DNA of 64,000 nucleotides from Angelakisella massiliensis (GCF_900104675.1 NZ_LT629945.1:1292756-1356755), one strand, 5' to 3'. Positions 52,534-61,922 are shown, counted from the stretch's first letter. Numbers and translations are program-made. Notes: generated from the letters alone by a model not told the origin.

Positions 52534-53448
52534 TTATTCGTTCAGGGAGTTGATATAATTGGCAGCCTCAAAAGCGGCCACAGCGCCGTCCGCGGCAGCG
52601 GTGACGATCTGCCGCAGGGCTTTGGTGCGGGTATCACCGGCGGCAAAGACTCCCTCCAGGTTGGTTTTGCAGTCCTCTCCCGCCAGCAGGTATCCTGCCC
52701 GGTCTGTTTCCACCTGTCCGGCGAACATTTCGTTGTCCGGCTCCAGGCCAATGGCTACAAACACACCGGTTACCGGCAGATCGGTGGTGTCGCCGGTTTT
52801 GACATTGCGGATGGTCAGGCGGTCTACACGTTCTTCCCCTCCGATTTCCTCCGGTACGCTGTCATAATGGACCTGAATATTTTCCCGCCGCAGCAGGGCA
52901 TCGGAGAGAATCTTATTTCCCCGGAACTGATCCCGGCGGTGAATCAGATGGACCTTGCGGCAGATGTTGGCCAGGAAAAGAGCATCCTCCAAAGCGGTGT
53001 TGCCGCCGCCCACAATGGCCACCTCCTGCTCCCGGAAGAAGGAACCGTCGCAGGTGGCGCAGTAGGATACGCCCAATCCGGTCAGCCGGTCTTCACCAGG
53101 GCAGCCCAGCTTCCGGCGGCGCGCTCCGTTGGCAATAATAACAGCGGGAGCCTCATAGGCGCCCTGTTGGGTACGGACTTCCTTGACAGGAGTATCCAAC
53201 CGGCAGGATACCGGCGCTTCCAGCTTGATTTCCACCCCCAGAGCGGTGACCTGGTCATAGAGAGCCATGGCCAGCTCTACACCGGAGATGTGTTTGATGC
53301 CGGGATAGTTTTCCACCTCGGGGGTGTTGGCGATCTGTCCGCCGTAAATGTTCCGCTCCAGCACCAGGGGATTCAGTCCATACCGCTTGGCATACAGCGC
53401 AGCAGTCAGGCCGCAGGGCCCGGCGCCCAGAATAATCATATCATACAT
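52534..53448 (-). CDS. trxB: Thioredoxin-disulfide reductase
   Basis: The ATG at 53448 (MYDMIILGAG) follows an AAAGGCGGT site. The 304-residue flavoprotein has the FAD loop GAGPCGLTAALYA, the redox-active pair in YCATCDGSFF (about residues 132-135), the NADPH-binding GGGNTALEDA and the late GVFAAGDTR. It reduces thioredoxin with NADPH. An upstream in-frame start would add residues that do not look conserved. It stands alone with its own terminator. Confidence 0.95.
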   Translation of the reverse strand: MYDMIILGAGPCGLTAALYAKRYGLNPLVLERNIYGGQIANTPEVENYPGIKHISGVELAMALYDQVTALGVEIKLEAPVSCRLDTPVKEVRTQQGAYEAPAVIIANGARRRKLGCPGEDRLTGLGVSYCATCDGSFFREQEVAIVGGGNTALEDALFLANICRKVHLIHRRDQFRGNKILSDALLRRENIQVHYDSVPEEIGGEERVDRLTIRNVKTGDTTDLPVTGVFVAIGLEPDNEMFAGQVETDRAGYLLAGEDCKTNLEGVFAAGDTRTKALRQIVTAAADGAVAAFEAANYINSLNE

Positions 53449-53773
53449 GGTTGCTACCGCCTTTCTCGTCATTACAGAACAGCCGTCAGGGCCGTCTGCC
53501 CTCATTATATCCTGATTATGCGGGAGATTGCAAGAAGTTTCGTTGCGTTCCGGCAGACAGGGGTCAGGATGATTGAGGGGAAGGAAAAAGTATGGTACAA
53601 TAACCCCTGAAAGCGGCGAAAAGAGCAAAATATTTGCGTTATTTATTCCGTAAGCAGTGGCAGAGACTGATGACCGCGTCCGGCGGAGAATTTCAGTTTG
53701 ATGCGGCTGGGTTTACACAGTCAGAAAAGAAATCCTGCTGAAATCCCACTGCGTGAGAAAGGATGAAATAAAG
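53449..53773. other. Divergent region between trxB and the SDR gene
   Basis: A plus-strand promoter candidate TTGAGG-17-TACAAT (53573-53601) points at the SDR gene, 170 bases ahead of it. No gene, RNA or repeat is seen between it and the start codon. Confidence 0.5.
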
Positions 53774-54511
53774 ATGGAACCAGTGGTTTTTGTCACCGGG
53801 GGCTCCCGGGGCATTGGCGCGGCCTGTGCCAGAGCCTTTGCTCAGGCGGGTTATCGGGTGGCTGTGGGCTACCGGCAATCGTCGGAGCGGGCGGAAGTGC
53901 TGGCAGCCGGTTTGGCGAAGGAGTTTGGCCGTCCCATGCTGGCGGTGGGAGGCGATGTGGCTGACGAAGAGGATGTGGCGGAGATGTTCCGGCAGATTCG
54001 TCAGGAATTGGGGGAGCCTCAGGTCCTTCTTAACAGCGCCGGCATCTGCTGGCAGGGCGTATTTCAGGACATGACGGTGGAGCAGTGGGACCGGTTGTTT
54101 GCGGTGGATGTCCGAGGCGTTTTTCTCTGCTGCCGCCAGGCGGTGACGGGGATGCTGCGGCAGGGATCGGGATGTATCATTAATATTTCCTCCATGTGGG
54201 GCACTGCCGGTGCTTCCTGTGAAGCGGCCTATTCCGCCGCCAAAGCCGCCGTGGACGGTTTTACCAAGGCACTGGCCAAGGAGCTGGGGCCATCAGGCAT
54301 CACCGTCAACGCTATTGCGCCGGGGCTCATTGATACTGATATGAACGCCCATCTGGGGCGGGAAGCACTGGAGGAGATCCGCCTGGAGACTCCCCTGGAA
54401 AAACTGGGACAGCCGGAGGATGTGGCCGCCGCTGCGGTTTTTCTGGCCTCTCCGGGGGCAAGATTTATCACAGGCCAGATTTTGGGTTGCAACGGCGGAC
54501 TGGTGATTTGA
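53774..54511 (+). CDS. Short-chain dehydrogenase/reductase (FabG-like)
   Basis: The 245-residue protein has the NAD(P)-binding TGGSRGIGAA (about 8-17), the LLNSAGI motif, the catalytic Ser in NISSMWGTAG and YSAAK (Tyr and Lys). The end has GQILGCNGG as in FabG (3-oxoacyl-ACP reductase). It is isolated from other fatty acid genes, so another reductase role is possible. The ATG at 53774 has a weak AAAGGA upstream; a GTG at 53753 is an alternative. Confidence 0.88.
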   Translation: MEPVVFVTGGSRGIGAACARAFAQAGYRVAVGYRQSSERAEVLAAGLAKEFGRPMLAVGGDVADEEDVAEMFRQIRQELGEPQVLLNSAGICWQGVFQDMTVEQWDRLFAVDVRGVFLCCRQAVTGMLRQGSGCIINISSMWGTAGASCEAAYSAAKAAVDGFTKALAKELGPSGITVNAIAPGLIDTDMNAHLGREALEEIRLETPLEKLGQPEDVAAAAVFLASPGARFITGQILGCNGGLVI

Positions 54512-54601
54512 GGATTCCTTTTATAAAAACAGCGGTTTCCGTGGATGCTGTTTGCGTCCATTGAAGCGGTCAAAACCCGATCTTTTAAGAAGACCAGGAA
54601 G

Positions 54602-54774
54602 AGTGTGCCGAAGGAGTTCGGCCCACTTCCAGGGGGACCCAGTCCCCCTGGTATCGCCGCAGGTTCCTGACGAAACCAGCGGCGATACCCCCGGTTTCGC
54701 GCCCCGGTGGGCGCGGGTCGTGGTATAAAAATCAGGCACATGTCCTGATTTTTATGATTTTGAATTTTGTTTGC
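54602..54774. repeat. Dispersed multi-hairpin intergenic repeat, copy B
   Basis: It matches copy A at 11129. Hairpins lie at 54603-54626 (one mismatch in the second arm), 54629-54651 and 54656-54683. The second hairpin reads CCAGGGGGAC/GTCCCCCTGG where copy A has CCTGGGGGAC/GTCCCCCAGG, a compensatory T-A to A-T swap. A shared core TTCCTGACGAAACCAGCGGC lies in the third. Copy B has about 15-20 extra bases before the common AT-rich end. A strong terminator follows. Confidence 0.75.
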
Positions 54775-54802
54775 GCTTTGGAATGTTTTTTCTATAATAA
54801 AA

Positions 54803-54834
54803 ACCCGGCCTTTTTAAAGGCCGGGAATTTTTTT
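54803..54834. terminator. Terminator following repeat copy B
   Basis: CCCGGCCTTT-TTA-AAGGCCGGG is followed by AATTTTTTT. It could end the SDR transcript or a transcript of the repeat. The gap from here to coaX holds nothing else. Confidence 0.85.
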
Positions 54835-54878
54835 ATGTTTCAGTAGGATTTTACTGCTGTTCAAAGGGAAATACGGTC

Positions 54879-55652
54879 TCAGCCATGGTTGAGATGGTAC
54901 AGCCGCAGCAGTCCGGTGAGAAGCAGATTTTCATCGTAGTGGATGGGGCGGCGGCAGAAGGGATATACCACACCCATCAGACCTCCGGTGGCCACCACCG
55001 TCACAGGCTGACCTAAGGTGTCCTCCGCCCGCTGGGCCATACCATCCAGCATGGCGGCGGTGCTGTAAAAAGCGCCGGATTTCATGCAGTCCACCGTGTT
55101 TTTGCCGATAAAGACCATGGGGGGTTCATCCAGGTTGATGAAAGGCAGCTGCGCCGCCCGGGCCGAGAGAGCGTCCATGGACAGGCGCAGTCCGGGGATA
55201 ATGGCTCCACCGATATAGTTGCCCTCAGCATCGATGACGGACATGGTGGTAGCGGTACCCAGGTCGAAGATCACCAGGGGAGGCTGATAAAGAGAGAGGG
55301 CGGCCACAGCGTCCACCACCAAATCCGCTCCCAGCTGGCGGGGAATGTCCATCTTGATCTCCATCCCACCCAGGTTCATGTCGTTTGTGACCACCAGGAA
55401 TTTTTGCCCGGTAAGACGCTCCATGGCCTGGCGGAGAAGATACCGCAACTCCGGCACCACGCTGGAGATAATGCCCCCCTCCACCTTGGAGAGGTCCACC
55501 TGCCGGTCCTGTAAAAGACCACGGAGATAAAAGACATATTCATCAGCGGTACGGGTGCGGTCACTGCACATCCGCAGGCTGAAACGCAGCTCATTTCCTT
55601 CATAGCCGCCGATGACGGTATTGGTGTTTCCCACATCCAGAACGATGATCAT
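54879..55652 (-). CDS. coaX: Type III pantothenate kinase CoaX
   Basis: The 257-residue ASKHA-fold kinase begins MIIVLDVGNTNTVIG with the phosphate-binding Asp, has GADLVVDAVAAL (catalytic Asp region), DLGTATTMSVID and GGAIIPGLRLSMDAL. It phosphorylates pantothenate in the first step of CoA synthesis. It is the second gene of a minus-strand unit, 22 bases after the membrane S-component gene. Confidence 0.95.
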   Translation of the reverse strand: MIIVLDVGNTNTVIGGYEGNELRFSLRMCSDRTRTADEYVFYLRGLLQDRQVDLSKVEGGIISSVVPELRYLLRQAMERLTGQKFLVVTNDMNLGGMEIKMDIPRQLGADLVVDAVAALSLYQPPLVIFDLGTATTMSVIDAEGNYIGGAIIPGLRLSMDALSARAAQLPFINLDEPPMVFIGKNTVDCMKSGAFYSTAAMLDGMAQRAEDTLGQPVTVVATGGLMGVVYPFCRRPIHYDENLLLTGLLRLYHLNHG

Positions 55653-55674
55653 AATTTACATTCTCCTTTATGGT

Positions 55675-56349
55675 TCAGCTGGAAAAGCCCTTGGACAGGA
55701 CCTTTTGCAGCGGCAGCCCCACAGCGGGAACCAGGACGGCGGCGGCAATCGCTTCGGGAATACCGTTGCCCGCCACCACCGCCATGATGGCGGCAGACAC
55801 CTGGGATACAGGCAGATTATTGGCCAGGGCGTAAGCATCCTGGAACAGCAGATAAATCAGCCCCATCACCAAAGCGGTGTTGGTGATAGCCCCGGCCACA
55901 GCAGCCACAGCCATACTGATGGTGCGGCCATGGAGCTTTTTCCCCAGCAGCCGGGAAAGCAAAGCGTACACCGCCCAGGCCACCAGACCGATAAGCATTC
56001 TGGGCACCATGGAGATCACCAGGGCCCATAAGCTGCCCCTGGAGGCGCCGGGCACCGGAATCAGGGGACTGAAGGCGAAGGCCAGCAGACTGGGGACCAT
56101 GGTGTTTTTCACCACACTGGTGATGCCGAAGACCGCTCCCAGGAAGATTCCCTTTTTAGGACCCAGAAGAATAGCGCCGATGATTACCGGCACATGGAGG
56201 ATGGTGGCCTTGATGAGAGGCAGATCAATGAGCCCGATGGGGGTACAGGCCATCAGGATAATGATCGCCGTGAACAGGGAGAGGAGCGTCATCTCACGGA
56301 TGGCGTTCCGGGAGGAACCGGGGTTTGTCTGATTTCTGTGCTGATTCAA
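55675..56349 (-). CDS. ECF transporter S component, probably pantothenate-specific (PanT-like)
   Basis: A TTG start at 56349 follows AGGAGGT by 7 bases, giving 224 residues. The protein has about six hydrophobic helices and S-component features (LFTAIIILMACTPIG, GPKKGIFLGAVFG). The adjacent coaX suggests pantothenate uptake feeding phosphorylation by CoaX. Other vitamins are possible: S components are defined by context. No ECF ATPase or T-component pair for it lies nearby, so it would share a housekeeping module. Confidence 0.8.
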   Translation of the reverse strand: MNQHRNQTNPGSSRNAIREMTLLSLFTAIIILMACTPIGLIDLPLIKATILHVPVIIGAILLGPKKGIFLGAVFGITSVVKNTMVPSLLAFAFSPLIPVPGASRGSLWALVISMVPRMLIGLVAWAVYALLSRLLGKKLHGRTISMAVAAVAGAITNTALVMGLIYLLFQDAYALANNLPVSQVSAAIMAVVAGNGIPEAIAAAVLVPAVGLPLQKVLSKGFSS

Positions 56350-56691
56350 TTGTAAGACCTCCTGCTGCTGTTCCGATGGGATACAGCGCAAATAAATTTT
56401 TGTGCCCGGGAGCCCGTTGATTCCTGCCGTCCCCAAGGGGGGTACAGCGGAAGGACCCCGCCGGCATCCTCATTATAACGCCGCCAACAGGACAAATGCA
56501 AGACAAAATGTACCGCCGGCGGACGTTTACATCAGGCAGGGGATTTGCTATACTAAAGTTGCGGCGGTGGACAGCACAGTTTGGCTGGAATGCTTTGAAA
56601 GAGCCTGCTGCCGGAAAGGCGGAAATTCTGTTTTCCGCTGAAAATATGGAGATAATAAAGTTTTGGGGAAGCGAAAGCGAGGGACCATTTT
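56350..56691. other. Divergent region between the S component and coaBC
   Basis: This contains a good plus-strand promoter (see separate entry). No regulatory palindrome stands out. The minus-strand promoter was not identified with confidence. Confidence 0.5.
56526..56554 (+). promoter_or_regulatory. Promoter of coaBC
   Basis: TTTACA (56526-56531), a 17-base spacer and TATACT (56549-56554). Confidence 0.75.
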
Positions 56692-57903
56692 ATGCTCAAG
56701 GGAAAAACCGTACTGCTGGGGATCACCGGCGGCATCGCCTGCTATAAAGCGGCGGCGCTCACCTCCGCCCTGGTCAAGCAGCACTGCAATGTACAGGTGA
56801 TCATGACCAAAAACGCCATGGAGTTCATTTCTCCCCTCACCTTTGAGAGCCTCACCGGCAACCGGACCGTGACAGACACCTTTGACCGGAACCACAGCTA
56901 CCAGGTGGAGCACATCTCTCTGGCGGATCAGGCGGACCTGGTGATGATCGCTCCGGCGACCGCCAATGTTCTGGCGAAGCTTGCCCATGGCATTGCCGAC
57001 GATATGCTCACCACCACGGTACTTGCCTGTAACTGTCCTAAGATCGCTGCTCCGGCGATGAATACCAAGATGTATCAGAATCCTGTTACTCAGGATAACC
57101 TGAAGACGCTGGAGAAATACGGGTGGGAGATCATCACCCCTGCTTCGGGACGGCTGGCCTGCGGTGCTGTGGGCCTGGGAAAGATGCCGGAGCCGGAGGA
57201 TCTGCTGGAAAGCATCCTGCATCGGCTGGCCCATGAGCGGGACATGGAGGGGCTGCGGGTACTGGTTACCGCCGGTCCCACCCAGGAGGCCCTGGACCCG
57301 GTGCGCTATCTCACCAATCACTCCACCGGCAAGATGGGCTACGCCATCGCCCGGGCTGCCGCCGCAAGGGGAGCCCAGGTGACACTGGTCACAGGTCCTA
57401 CCCAGCTGCGCCGTCCCGCCTATGTGGAGACAGTGGAAATCGTTACCGCCGGGGAAATGTTTGAGGAGGTAACCAGCCGCTCGGCACAGCAGGATATTAT
57501 CATCAAGGCGGCGGCGGTGGCGGATTACCGTCCGGCCCAGGTATCCGGAGACAAGATCAAGAAGTCTGAGGATGGCAGCGACCTCGCCTTGTCCCTGGAG
57601 CGGACACAGGATATTTTGGGCTGGCTGGGAGAACACAAACATCCTGGACAGTTTCTCTGTGGTTTTTCCATGGAAACCCGGGATGTGCTGGAAAATTCCC
57701 GCCGCAAGCTGGTGAAAAAGAACCTGGACCTTATCGCCGCCAACAGCATCCGGGAGGAAGGAGCCGGTTTCGGGGTGGACACCAATCACGTTACCCTCAT
57801 CGCTGAGGACGGGGAGCGTCCGCTGCCTCTCCAGTCCAAGGATGAAGTAGCCAACAGCCTATTGGATGAAATTCTCCGCCGCCGGGGGTTGTCCATCAAA
57901 TAA
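56692..57903 (+). CDS. coaBC: Bifunctional phosphopantothenoylcysteine synthetase/decarboxylase CoaBC
   Basis: The 403-residue fusion has an N-terminal flavoprotein decarboxylase (about 1-180) with GITGGIACYKAAAL, PAMNTKMYQNP (active Asn) and GRLACGAVGLGKM (Cys-containing lid). The C-terminal CoaB domain (about 185-400) has VTAGPTQEALDPVRYLTNHSTGKMG, KAAAVADYRP and KKNLDLIAANS (Lys). It converts 4'-phosphopantothenate to phosphopantetheine. Divergence from panT-like and coaX places all early CoA genes together, with transcription from a shared region. Confidence 0.96.
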   Translation: MLKGKTVLLGITGGIACYKAAALTSALVKQHCNVQVIMTKNAMEFISPLTFESLTGNRTVTDTFDRNHSYQVEHISLADQADLVMIAPATANVLAKLAHGIADDMLTTTVLACNCPKIAAPAMNTKMYQNPVTQDNLKTLEKYGWEIITPASGRLACGAVGLGKMPEPEDLLESILHRLAHERDMEGLRVLVTAGPTQEALDPVRYLTNHSTGKMGYAIARAAAARGAQVTLVTGPTQLRRPAYVETVEIVTAGEMFEEVTSRSAQQDIIIKAAAVADYRPAQVSGDKIKKSEDGSDLALSLERTQDILGWLGEHKHPGQFLCGFSMETRDVLENSRRKLVKKNLDLIAANSIREEGAGFGVDTNHVTLIAEDGERPLPLQSKDEVANSLLDEILRRRGLSIK

Positions 57904-57933
57904 GCCCTTACATGACAAGTTGAAAAATAAAAC

Positions 57934-57974
57934 AGTCCCCATCTTTCACTGCCAACGAAGGATGGGGACTTAAT
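57934..57974. terminator. Terminator after coaBC
   Basis: A stem of 10 perfect bp (57934-57943 with 57961-57970), extended by TTC/GAA, has TTTT on the minus-strand side. It probably stops coaBC transcription 30 bases after its stop. Confidence 0.7.
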
Positions 57975-58437
57975 CTGTTCTGAACTGCTCCAGGGAGAAA
58001 AAAGGGCAAAATAAGATCTGGTTTGCTAAGAAAAATGAAGCGTTGGAGGGTTTGGCACATCTGAATAAAGATAAAAGCCAGCCTCCAGCTCATTTTCTCA
58101 AATCCGAAAAAGATGGATTGAAATGGTGGTAGATGCAGAAACCTAGGAAGCGGATTGTGATCGTTTCAACCGGTCTTTCCCAAATGATGATGCTTTTTGC
58201 TGTTACCCTGCATATCTTTTTTTGCAGCAGATTTTTCGGTACGTTTACTTTCCTCTCCTTCTCAATGAGTGTCAATGGGCACGGACGGTCTATGATATAA
58301 TGTCTTGGACAGCAAAACCCCCCGCCTTGGCGAAAGAGCCAGGACAGGAGGTTTTTTGTTTTGCCGCCGGTGCACCCACAGGCAGCGAAATGTTCTATTC
58401 AAAATCCTTCCGGAAGGTGGAACAAATGTACAGGCAG
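57975..58437. other. Intergenic region downstream of coaBC
   Basis: There is no supported gene. A hairpin at about 58314-58357 (AAAACC.../...GGTTTT, with GCCTTGGC/GCCAGG) lies 80 bases past the stop of the minus-strand lipoprotein and gives T4 on that strand, so it is probably its terminator. A TATAAT (58295-58300) on the plus strand just before it is without a good -35. Confidence 0.45.
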
Positions 58438-59043
58438 TTACAGAGCCTCCCCTGCCGCAATAGACAGCAGCGCCTCTTTGGCGGTTTCCGTATGGAAGGA
58501 GGTGGAGGATATAAAGACGCCGCAGGGCTTATCTCCATAAATGTCGGAAAACTGCTCCATGGAAGTCAGTTCAATACCGCAGGGAGGCGTTTCCTCCTCC
58601 AGAAGGTTTCCTTCCTCATCCGTCAGCTGGAAGGTGATGAGACGCTGAGTATAGGGGGCCAGCTCTTCTTCGGTACAAAGCTGCGACAGATCGCAGAAAG
58701 CGCCGTTGCGGCCAAAGGAAGCCGCGTTTTCCAAATCGGAGATCCACAGATCGATATCGCCTGCGGCGCTCATAACCGTCAGCTTCATCACAGAGGTGGA
58801 ATAGATCATGGGGTCCAGCTTTTCGCTGCCCATGCTCAGAGCCATCACCTCGAAGGAGAGGTTTTGCTCTTCCTCCCAGCTGCTGTCTTCAGGGACCAGT
58901 GTATCTCCATACTCGGTTACAGCGGCCTCGTCCAGATAGGGACCGCAGACCACCAGCTGGAAAGCCTCCTGTTCTGTGCCGCAGGCTGTGGTCAGCAGCA
59001 TCAGGGAAAGCGCCAGAAGGACCAGAGTAAAACATCGCTTCAT
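58438..59043 (-). CDS. Small lipoprotein of unknown function
   Basis: The ATG at 59043 follows AGGATG by 7 bases; an upstream start would lengthen the signal peptide. The 201-residue product has a lipoprotein signal with lipobox LTTAC (Cys about 21). The mature part resembles extracellular solute-binding fragments (ESLEN-like IDLWISDLENAASFG) without a full fold match. It is Asp/Glu-rich and ends in a short acidic helix. I do not recognise the family. It may be a partner of an unseen membrane system. Confidence 0.7.
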   Translation of the reverse strand: MKRCFTLVLLALSLMLLTTACGTEQEAFQLVVCGPYLDEAAVTEYGDTLVPEDSSWEEEQNLSFEVMALSMGSEKLDPMIYSTSVMKLTVMSAAGDIDLWISDLENAASFGRNGAFCDLSQLCTEEELAPYTQRLITFQLTDEEGNLLEEETPPCGIELTSMEQFSDIYGDKPCGVFISSTSFHTETAKEALLSIAAGEAL

Positions 59044-59677
59044 TTTCAACATCCTTTGCGGTATTCTGGACATCACTCGGGCTGAATGTCCGAATCTCTT
59101 TTTTTAAACAGCTGGGACCTCACCTAAGGTGAAAAGTAAAATATCCGGCAGGAGTTTCCCGGAGTTTCTTCTGCCGCGAAAATTTTCAGCACACTCATCA
59201 TACACAGAGATTCTGACAAAATTATGAAGTACTGTTAAAGTTTTGGAGAAGCTGTAATACCAGGACGCTCCCATGAGAAAATCCCTTTTCCAAGCAGCGG
59301 CAGCGCCAAAGGTTTTCCGCTTTATGATACTCAAAAGGTGCGGGAAAATCAACTGGCAGTCTCAAAAGAAAAAGGGGGCCAAAGCCTCAGACACACCGAA
59401 AAAAGGAAGCGTTCTTCGGGAAATTTTTGTGTTATTTTTGCAGGGAAAAAGCAAATTCTCTTTCTCAAAAAATACTTACAGTATAAATTTATATTATATA
59501 TACGGAAAATTGGGAAAAATCTTTGAACTTCTGCTCTTTTGCGTTATACTGAAAGCAATAGAAATGATGATATGGTCATATATCAGTGAAGAACTGGCAG
59601 CAGCATTCCAAGAAAAAGTAAATCTGCGGGATGTTTCAGGAGAGCCGGAGCCTTTTCCAACAGAAAGGAGATTGAGA
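59044..59677. other. Long intergenic region upstream of glgX
   Basis: It holds the minus-strand lipoprotein upstream region and a plus-strand promoter for glgX (separate entry). An open frame runs in from 59273 to fuse with glgX but has no start signal and is not credible. The central part is AT-rich, with no repeat or RNA seen. Confidence 0.5.
59523..59550 (+). promoter_or_regulatory. Promoter of glgX
   Basis: TTGAAC (59523-59528), a 16-base spacer and TATACT (59545-59550). Confidence 0.65.
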
Positions 59678-61777
59678 ATGAAAGATGCGCTTAAAAACTT
59701 TTCTGCGGTGCCGGAAGGCCCTTTTTCAGCCACCGGTGAGATTGCCGGTTATCCGGTCCGGCCGGGATTGTTTTTACTCAATGGGGCCAACGTGGTGCCG
59801 GGAGGGGTGAGCTTTACCATCCATTCCGTTTCCGCTGCCTCCTGCGAGCTGTGCTTGTTCCGGCGGGGTGAAGAGGAGCCCTTTGCGGTGCTGCCCTTTC
59901 CAGAACATTTCCGCATCGGCAATACCTTTTCCATGATCGTCTTCGGGCTGGACATCCATGAGTTTGAGTACGCCTACCGCATGGATGGTCCCTGGGACCC
60001 TGCCCGTGGTCTGCTGTTTGATCCCACCAAATATCTGCTGGACCCCTATGCCAGGGCTGTAACGGGGCAGAGCGTCTGGGGCAGCAGCCGTCATCCCGGC
60101 CAGGCTTATCATGCCCGGGTGGTGGAGGATGTGTTTGACTGGGGGGATTTTTCCGATCCTCACCTGCGCTTTCAGGATATGATCATCTATGAGACCCATG
60201 TCCGGGGTTTTACCCGGCATCCCTCCTCCGGCGTGAGCTGTCCCGGTACTTTTGAGGGACTGCTGGAAAAGCTGCCTTATCTGTTGGAGCTGGGCGTCAA
60301 TGCAGTGGAACTGATGCCGGTTTTCGAGTTTGACGAGGTGGCCGACGGCAGAACGGTGGACGGCAAACAGCTGCTGAACTATTGGGGCTACAACACCGTC
60401 TGCTTTTTCGCCCCCAACACCAGCTATACCGCCGCCGTTGAATACAACCGGGAAGGGACCCAACTGAAAAAGCTCATCCGGACCCTCAACGAGCATGGGA
60501 TCGAAGTGATTTTGGATGTAGTGGTCAACCACACCGCTGAGGGAGATCACCGGGGGCCTTTTTTCTCCTTCAAGGGATTGGACAACAACATTTATTATAT
60601 GCTCACCCCCGACGGCAGCTATTACAATTTTTCCGGCGTGGGCAACACCCTCAACTGTAATCATCCCATGGTGCGGCAGTTTATTCTGGACTGTCTGCGG
60701 TATTGGGTGGTGGAGTATCGGGTAGACGGCTTCCGGTTTGATCTGGCCAGTATTCTGGGACGGGACAGCGATGGCAGTCCCCTGGCGGAACCGCCCCTGC
60801 TGGAAAGCCTGGCCTTCGATCCCATTCTGGGCCGGGTGAAGCTGATCGCCGAAGCCTGGGACGCGGGGGGCCTCTATCAGGTAGGTTCTTTCCCCTCCTG
60901 GAACCGCTGGGCGGAGTGGAATGGCAAATACCGGGATGATCTGCGGCGTTTTCTCAAGGGGGACGAGGGAATGGCCTGGGCCGCTGTGGAGCGGATTTGC
61001 GGCTCACTGGACCTGTATCCGCCTGATAAACGGCAGAATGCCTCGGTGAATTTTCTCACCTGTCACGACGGATTTACCCTGTATGATCTGTACGCCTATA
61101 ACCAGAAGCACAACGAAGCCAACGGCTGGAACAATACCGATGGCGCCAACGACAACAACAGCTGGAACTGTGGGGCGGAAGGGGAGACGGATGATCCGGC
61201 GGTACTGTCCCTCCGGGAGAGAATGGCAAAAAACGCCTTCACCGTGCTGCTGTGCAGCCGCGGCACACCGATGTTTCTGGCGGGGGACGAGTTCGGCAAC
61301 ACCCAGATGGGCAACAACAACCCATACTGCCAGGACAACGAAATTTCCTGGATGGACTGGAGCAGGCTGGAAAGCCACCAGCAGCTGTTTTGTTTTGTGA
61401 AGGAGCTGATCGCTTTCCGAAAAGCCCACCCGGTGGTACGGGGAAAAACCGCCCCCGCCGGCTGCGGATGGCCGGATGTTTCCCTTCATAATGGCGTCCC
61501 GTGGAATAAGGAAATAGACGGCTGCACCCGGCAGATCGGGGTGCTGTTTGCTGGAAGAAACCAAGAGGATACACAAGACGATCTGGTACTGCTGGCAATC
61601 AACGCCCATTGGGAGGCTCATTGGCAGCAGCTGCCAGAGCTTCCCGCCGGGATGAAATGGCGTTTGGTGCTGGATACCGCCCAGCCGGATTCCTTCCATC
61701 CACAGAGGCCCTTTGACGGCAGCGGATTGCAGCTGGAAGGCCGTTCAGCGGCAGTGTTTACAGCGGAGAAAGTATAG
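59678..61777 (+). CDS. glgX: Glycogen debranching enzyme GlgX (isoamylase family)
   Basis: AAAGGAG lies 7 bases before the ATG. The 699-residue GH13 protein has an N-terminal CBM48 domain (about 25-120) and the catalytic barrel with VVVNHTAEGD, VDGFRFDLA (nucleophile Asp), LIAEAWDAGG (acid Glu) and FLTCHDG (Asp). It cleaves alpha-1,6 branches in glycogen or starch-derived dextrins. The length is typical of bacterial GlgX/TreX. No other glycogen gene lies near it. Confidence 0.93.
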   Translation: MKDALKNFSAVPEGPFSATGEIAGYPVRPGLFLLNGANVVPGGVSFTIHSVSAASCELCLFRRGEEEPFAVLPFPEHFRIGNTFSMIVFGLDIHEFEYAYRMDGPWDPARGLLFDPTKYLLDPYARAVTGQSVWGSSRHPGQAYHARVVEDVFDWGDFSDPHLRFQDMIIYETHVRGFTRHPSSGVSCPGTFEGLLEKLPYLLELGVNAVELMPVFEFDEVADGRTVDGKQLLNYWGYNTVCFFAPNTSYTAAVEYNREGTQLKKLIRTLNEHGIEVILDVVVNHTAEGDHRGPFFSFKGLDNNIYYMLTPDGSYYNFSGVGNTLNCNHPMVRQFILDCLRYWVVEYRVDGFRFDLASILGRDSDGSPLAEPPLLESLAFDPILGRVKLIAEAWDAGGLYQVGSFPSWNRWAEWNGKYRDDLRRFLKGDEGMAWAAVERICGSLDLYPPDKRQNASVNFLTCHDGFTLYDLYAYNQKHNEANGWNNTDGANDNNSWNCGAEGETDDPAVLSLRERMAKNAFTVLLCSRGTPMFLAGDEFGNTQMGNNNPYCQDNEISWMDWSRLESHQQLFCFVKELIAFRKAHPVVRGKTAPAGCGWPDVSLHNGVPWNKEIDGCTRQIGVLFAGRNQEDTQDDLVLLAINAHWEAHWQQLPELPAGMKWRLVLDTAQPDSFHPQRPFDGSGLQLEGRSAAVFTAEKV

Positions 61778-61827
61778 AAAAAACTGTGGAAGGATGTTTT
61801 TCGCAAACCATCCCTTTCCCGAAGACA

Positions 61828-61866
61828 AAAGGCTTCACCCGGGAAAAAACGGAGGGGTGAAGCCAT
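61828..61866 (+). terminator. First hairpin after glgX
   Basis: GGCTTCACCC/GGGTGAAGCC forms a 10-bp stem with a 14-base loop, without a T run. Confidence 0.45.
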
Positions 61867-61882
61867 CATCAATTGCATACAC

Positions 61883-61922
61883 AAAAATCCCCGAGGCTCT
61901 GGCGCGCTTCGGGGATTTTTGA
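61883..61922. terminator. Bidirectional terminator between glgX and the glyoxalase-fold gene
   Basis: A perfect 12-bp stem (61883-61894 with 61909-61920) begins with AAAAA and ends with TTTTT, so it works on both strands. Confidence 0.88.

Noticed and set aside
59273-59677. N-terminal extension of glgX
   Set aside because: The open frame is fused in frame but lacks a start signal, and the AAAGGAG site and family start fit 59678.
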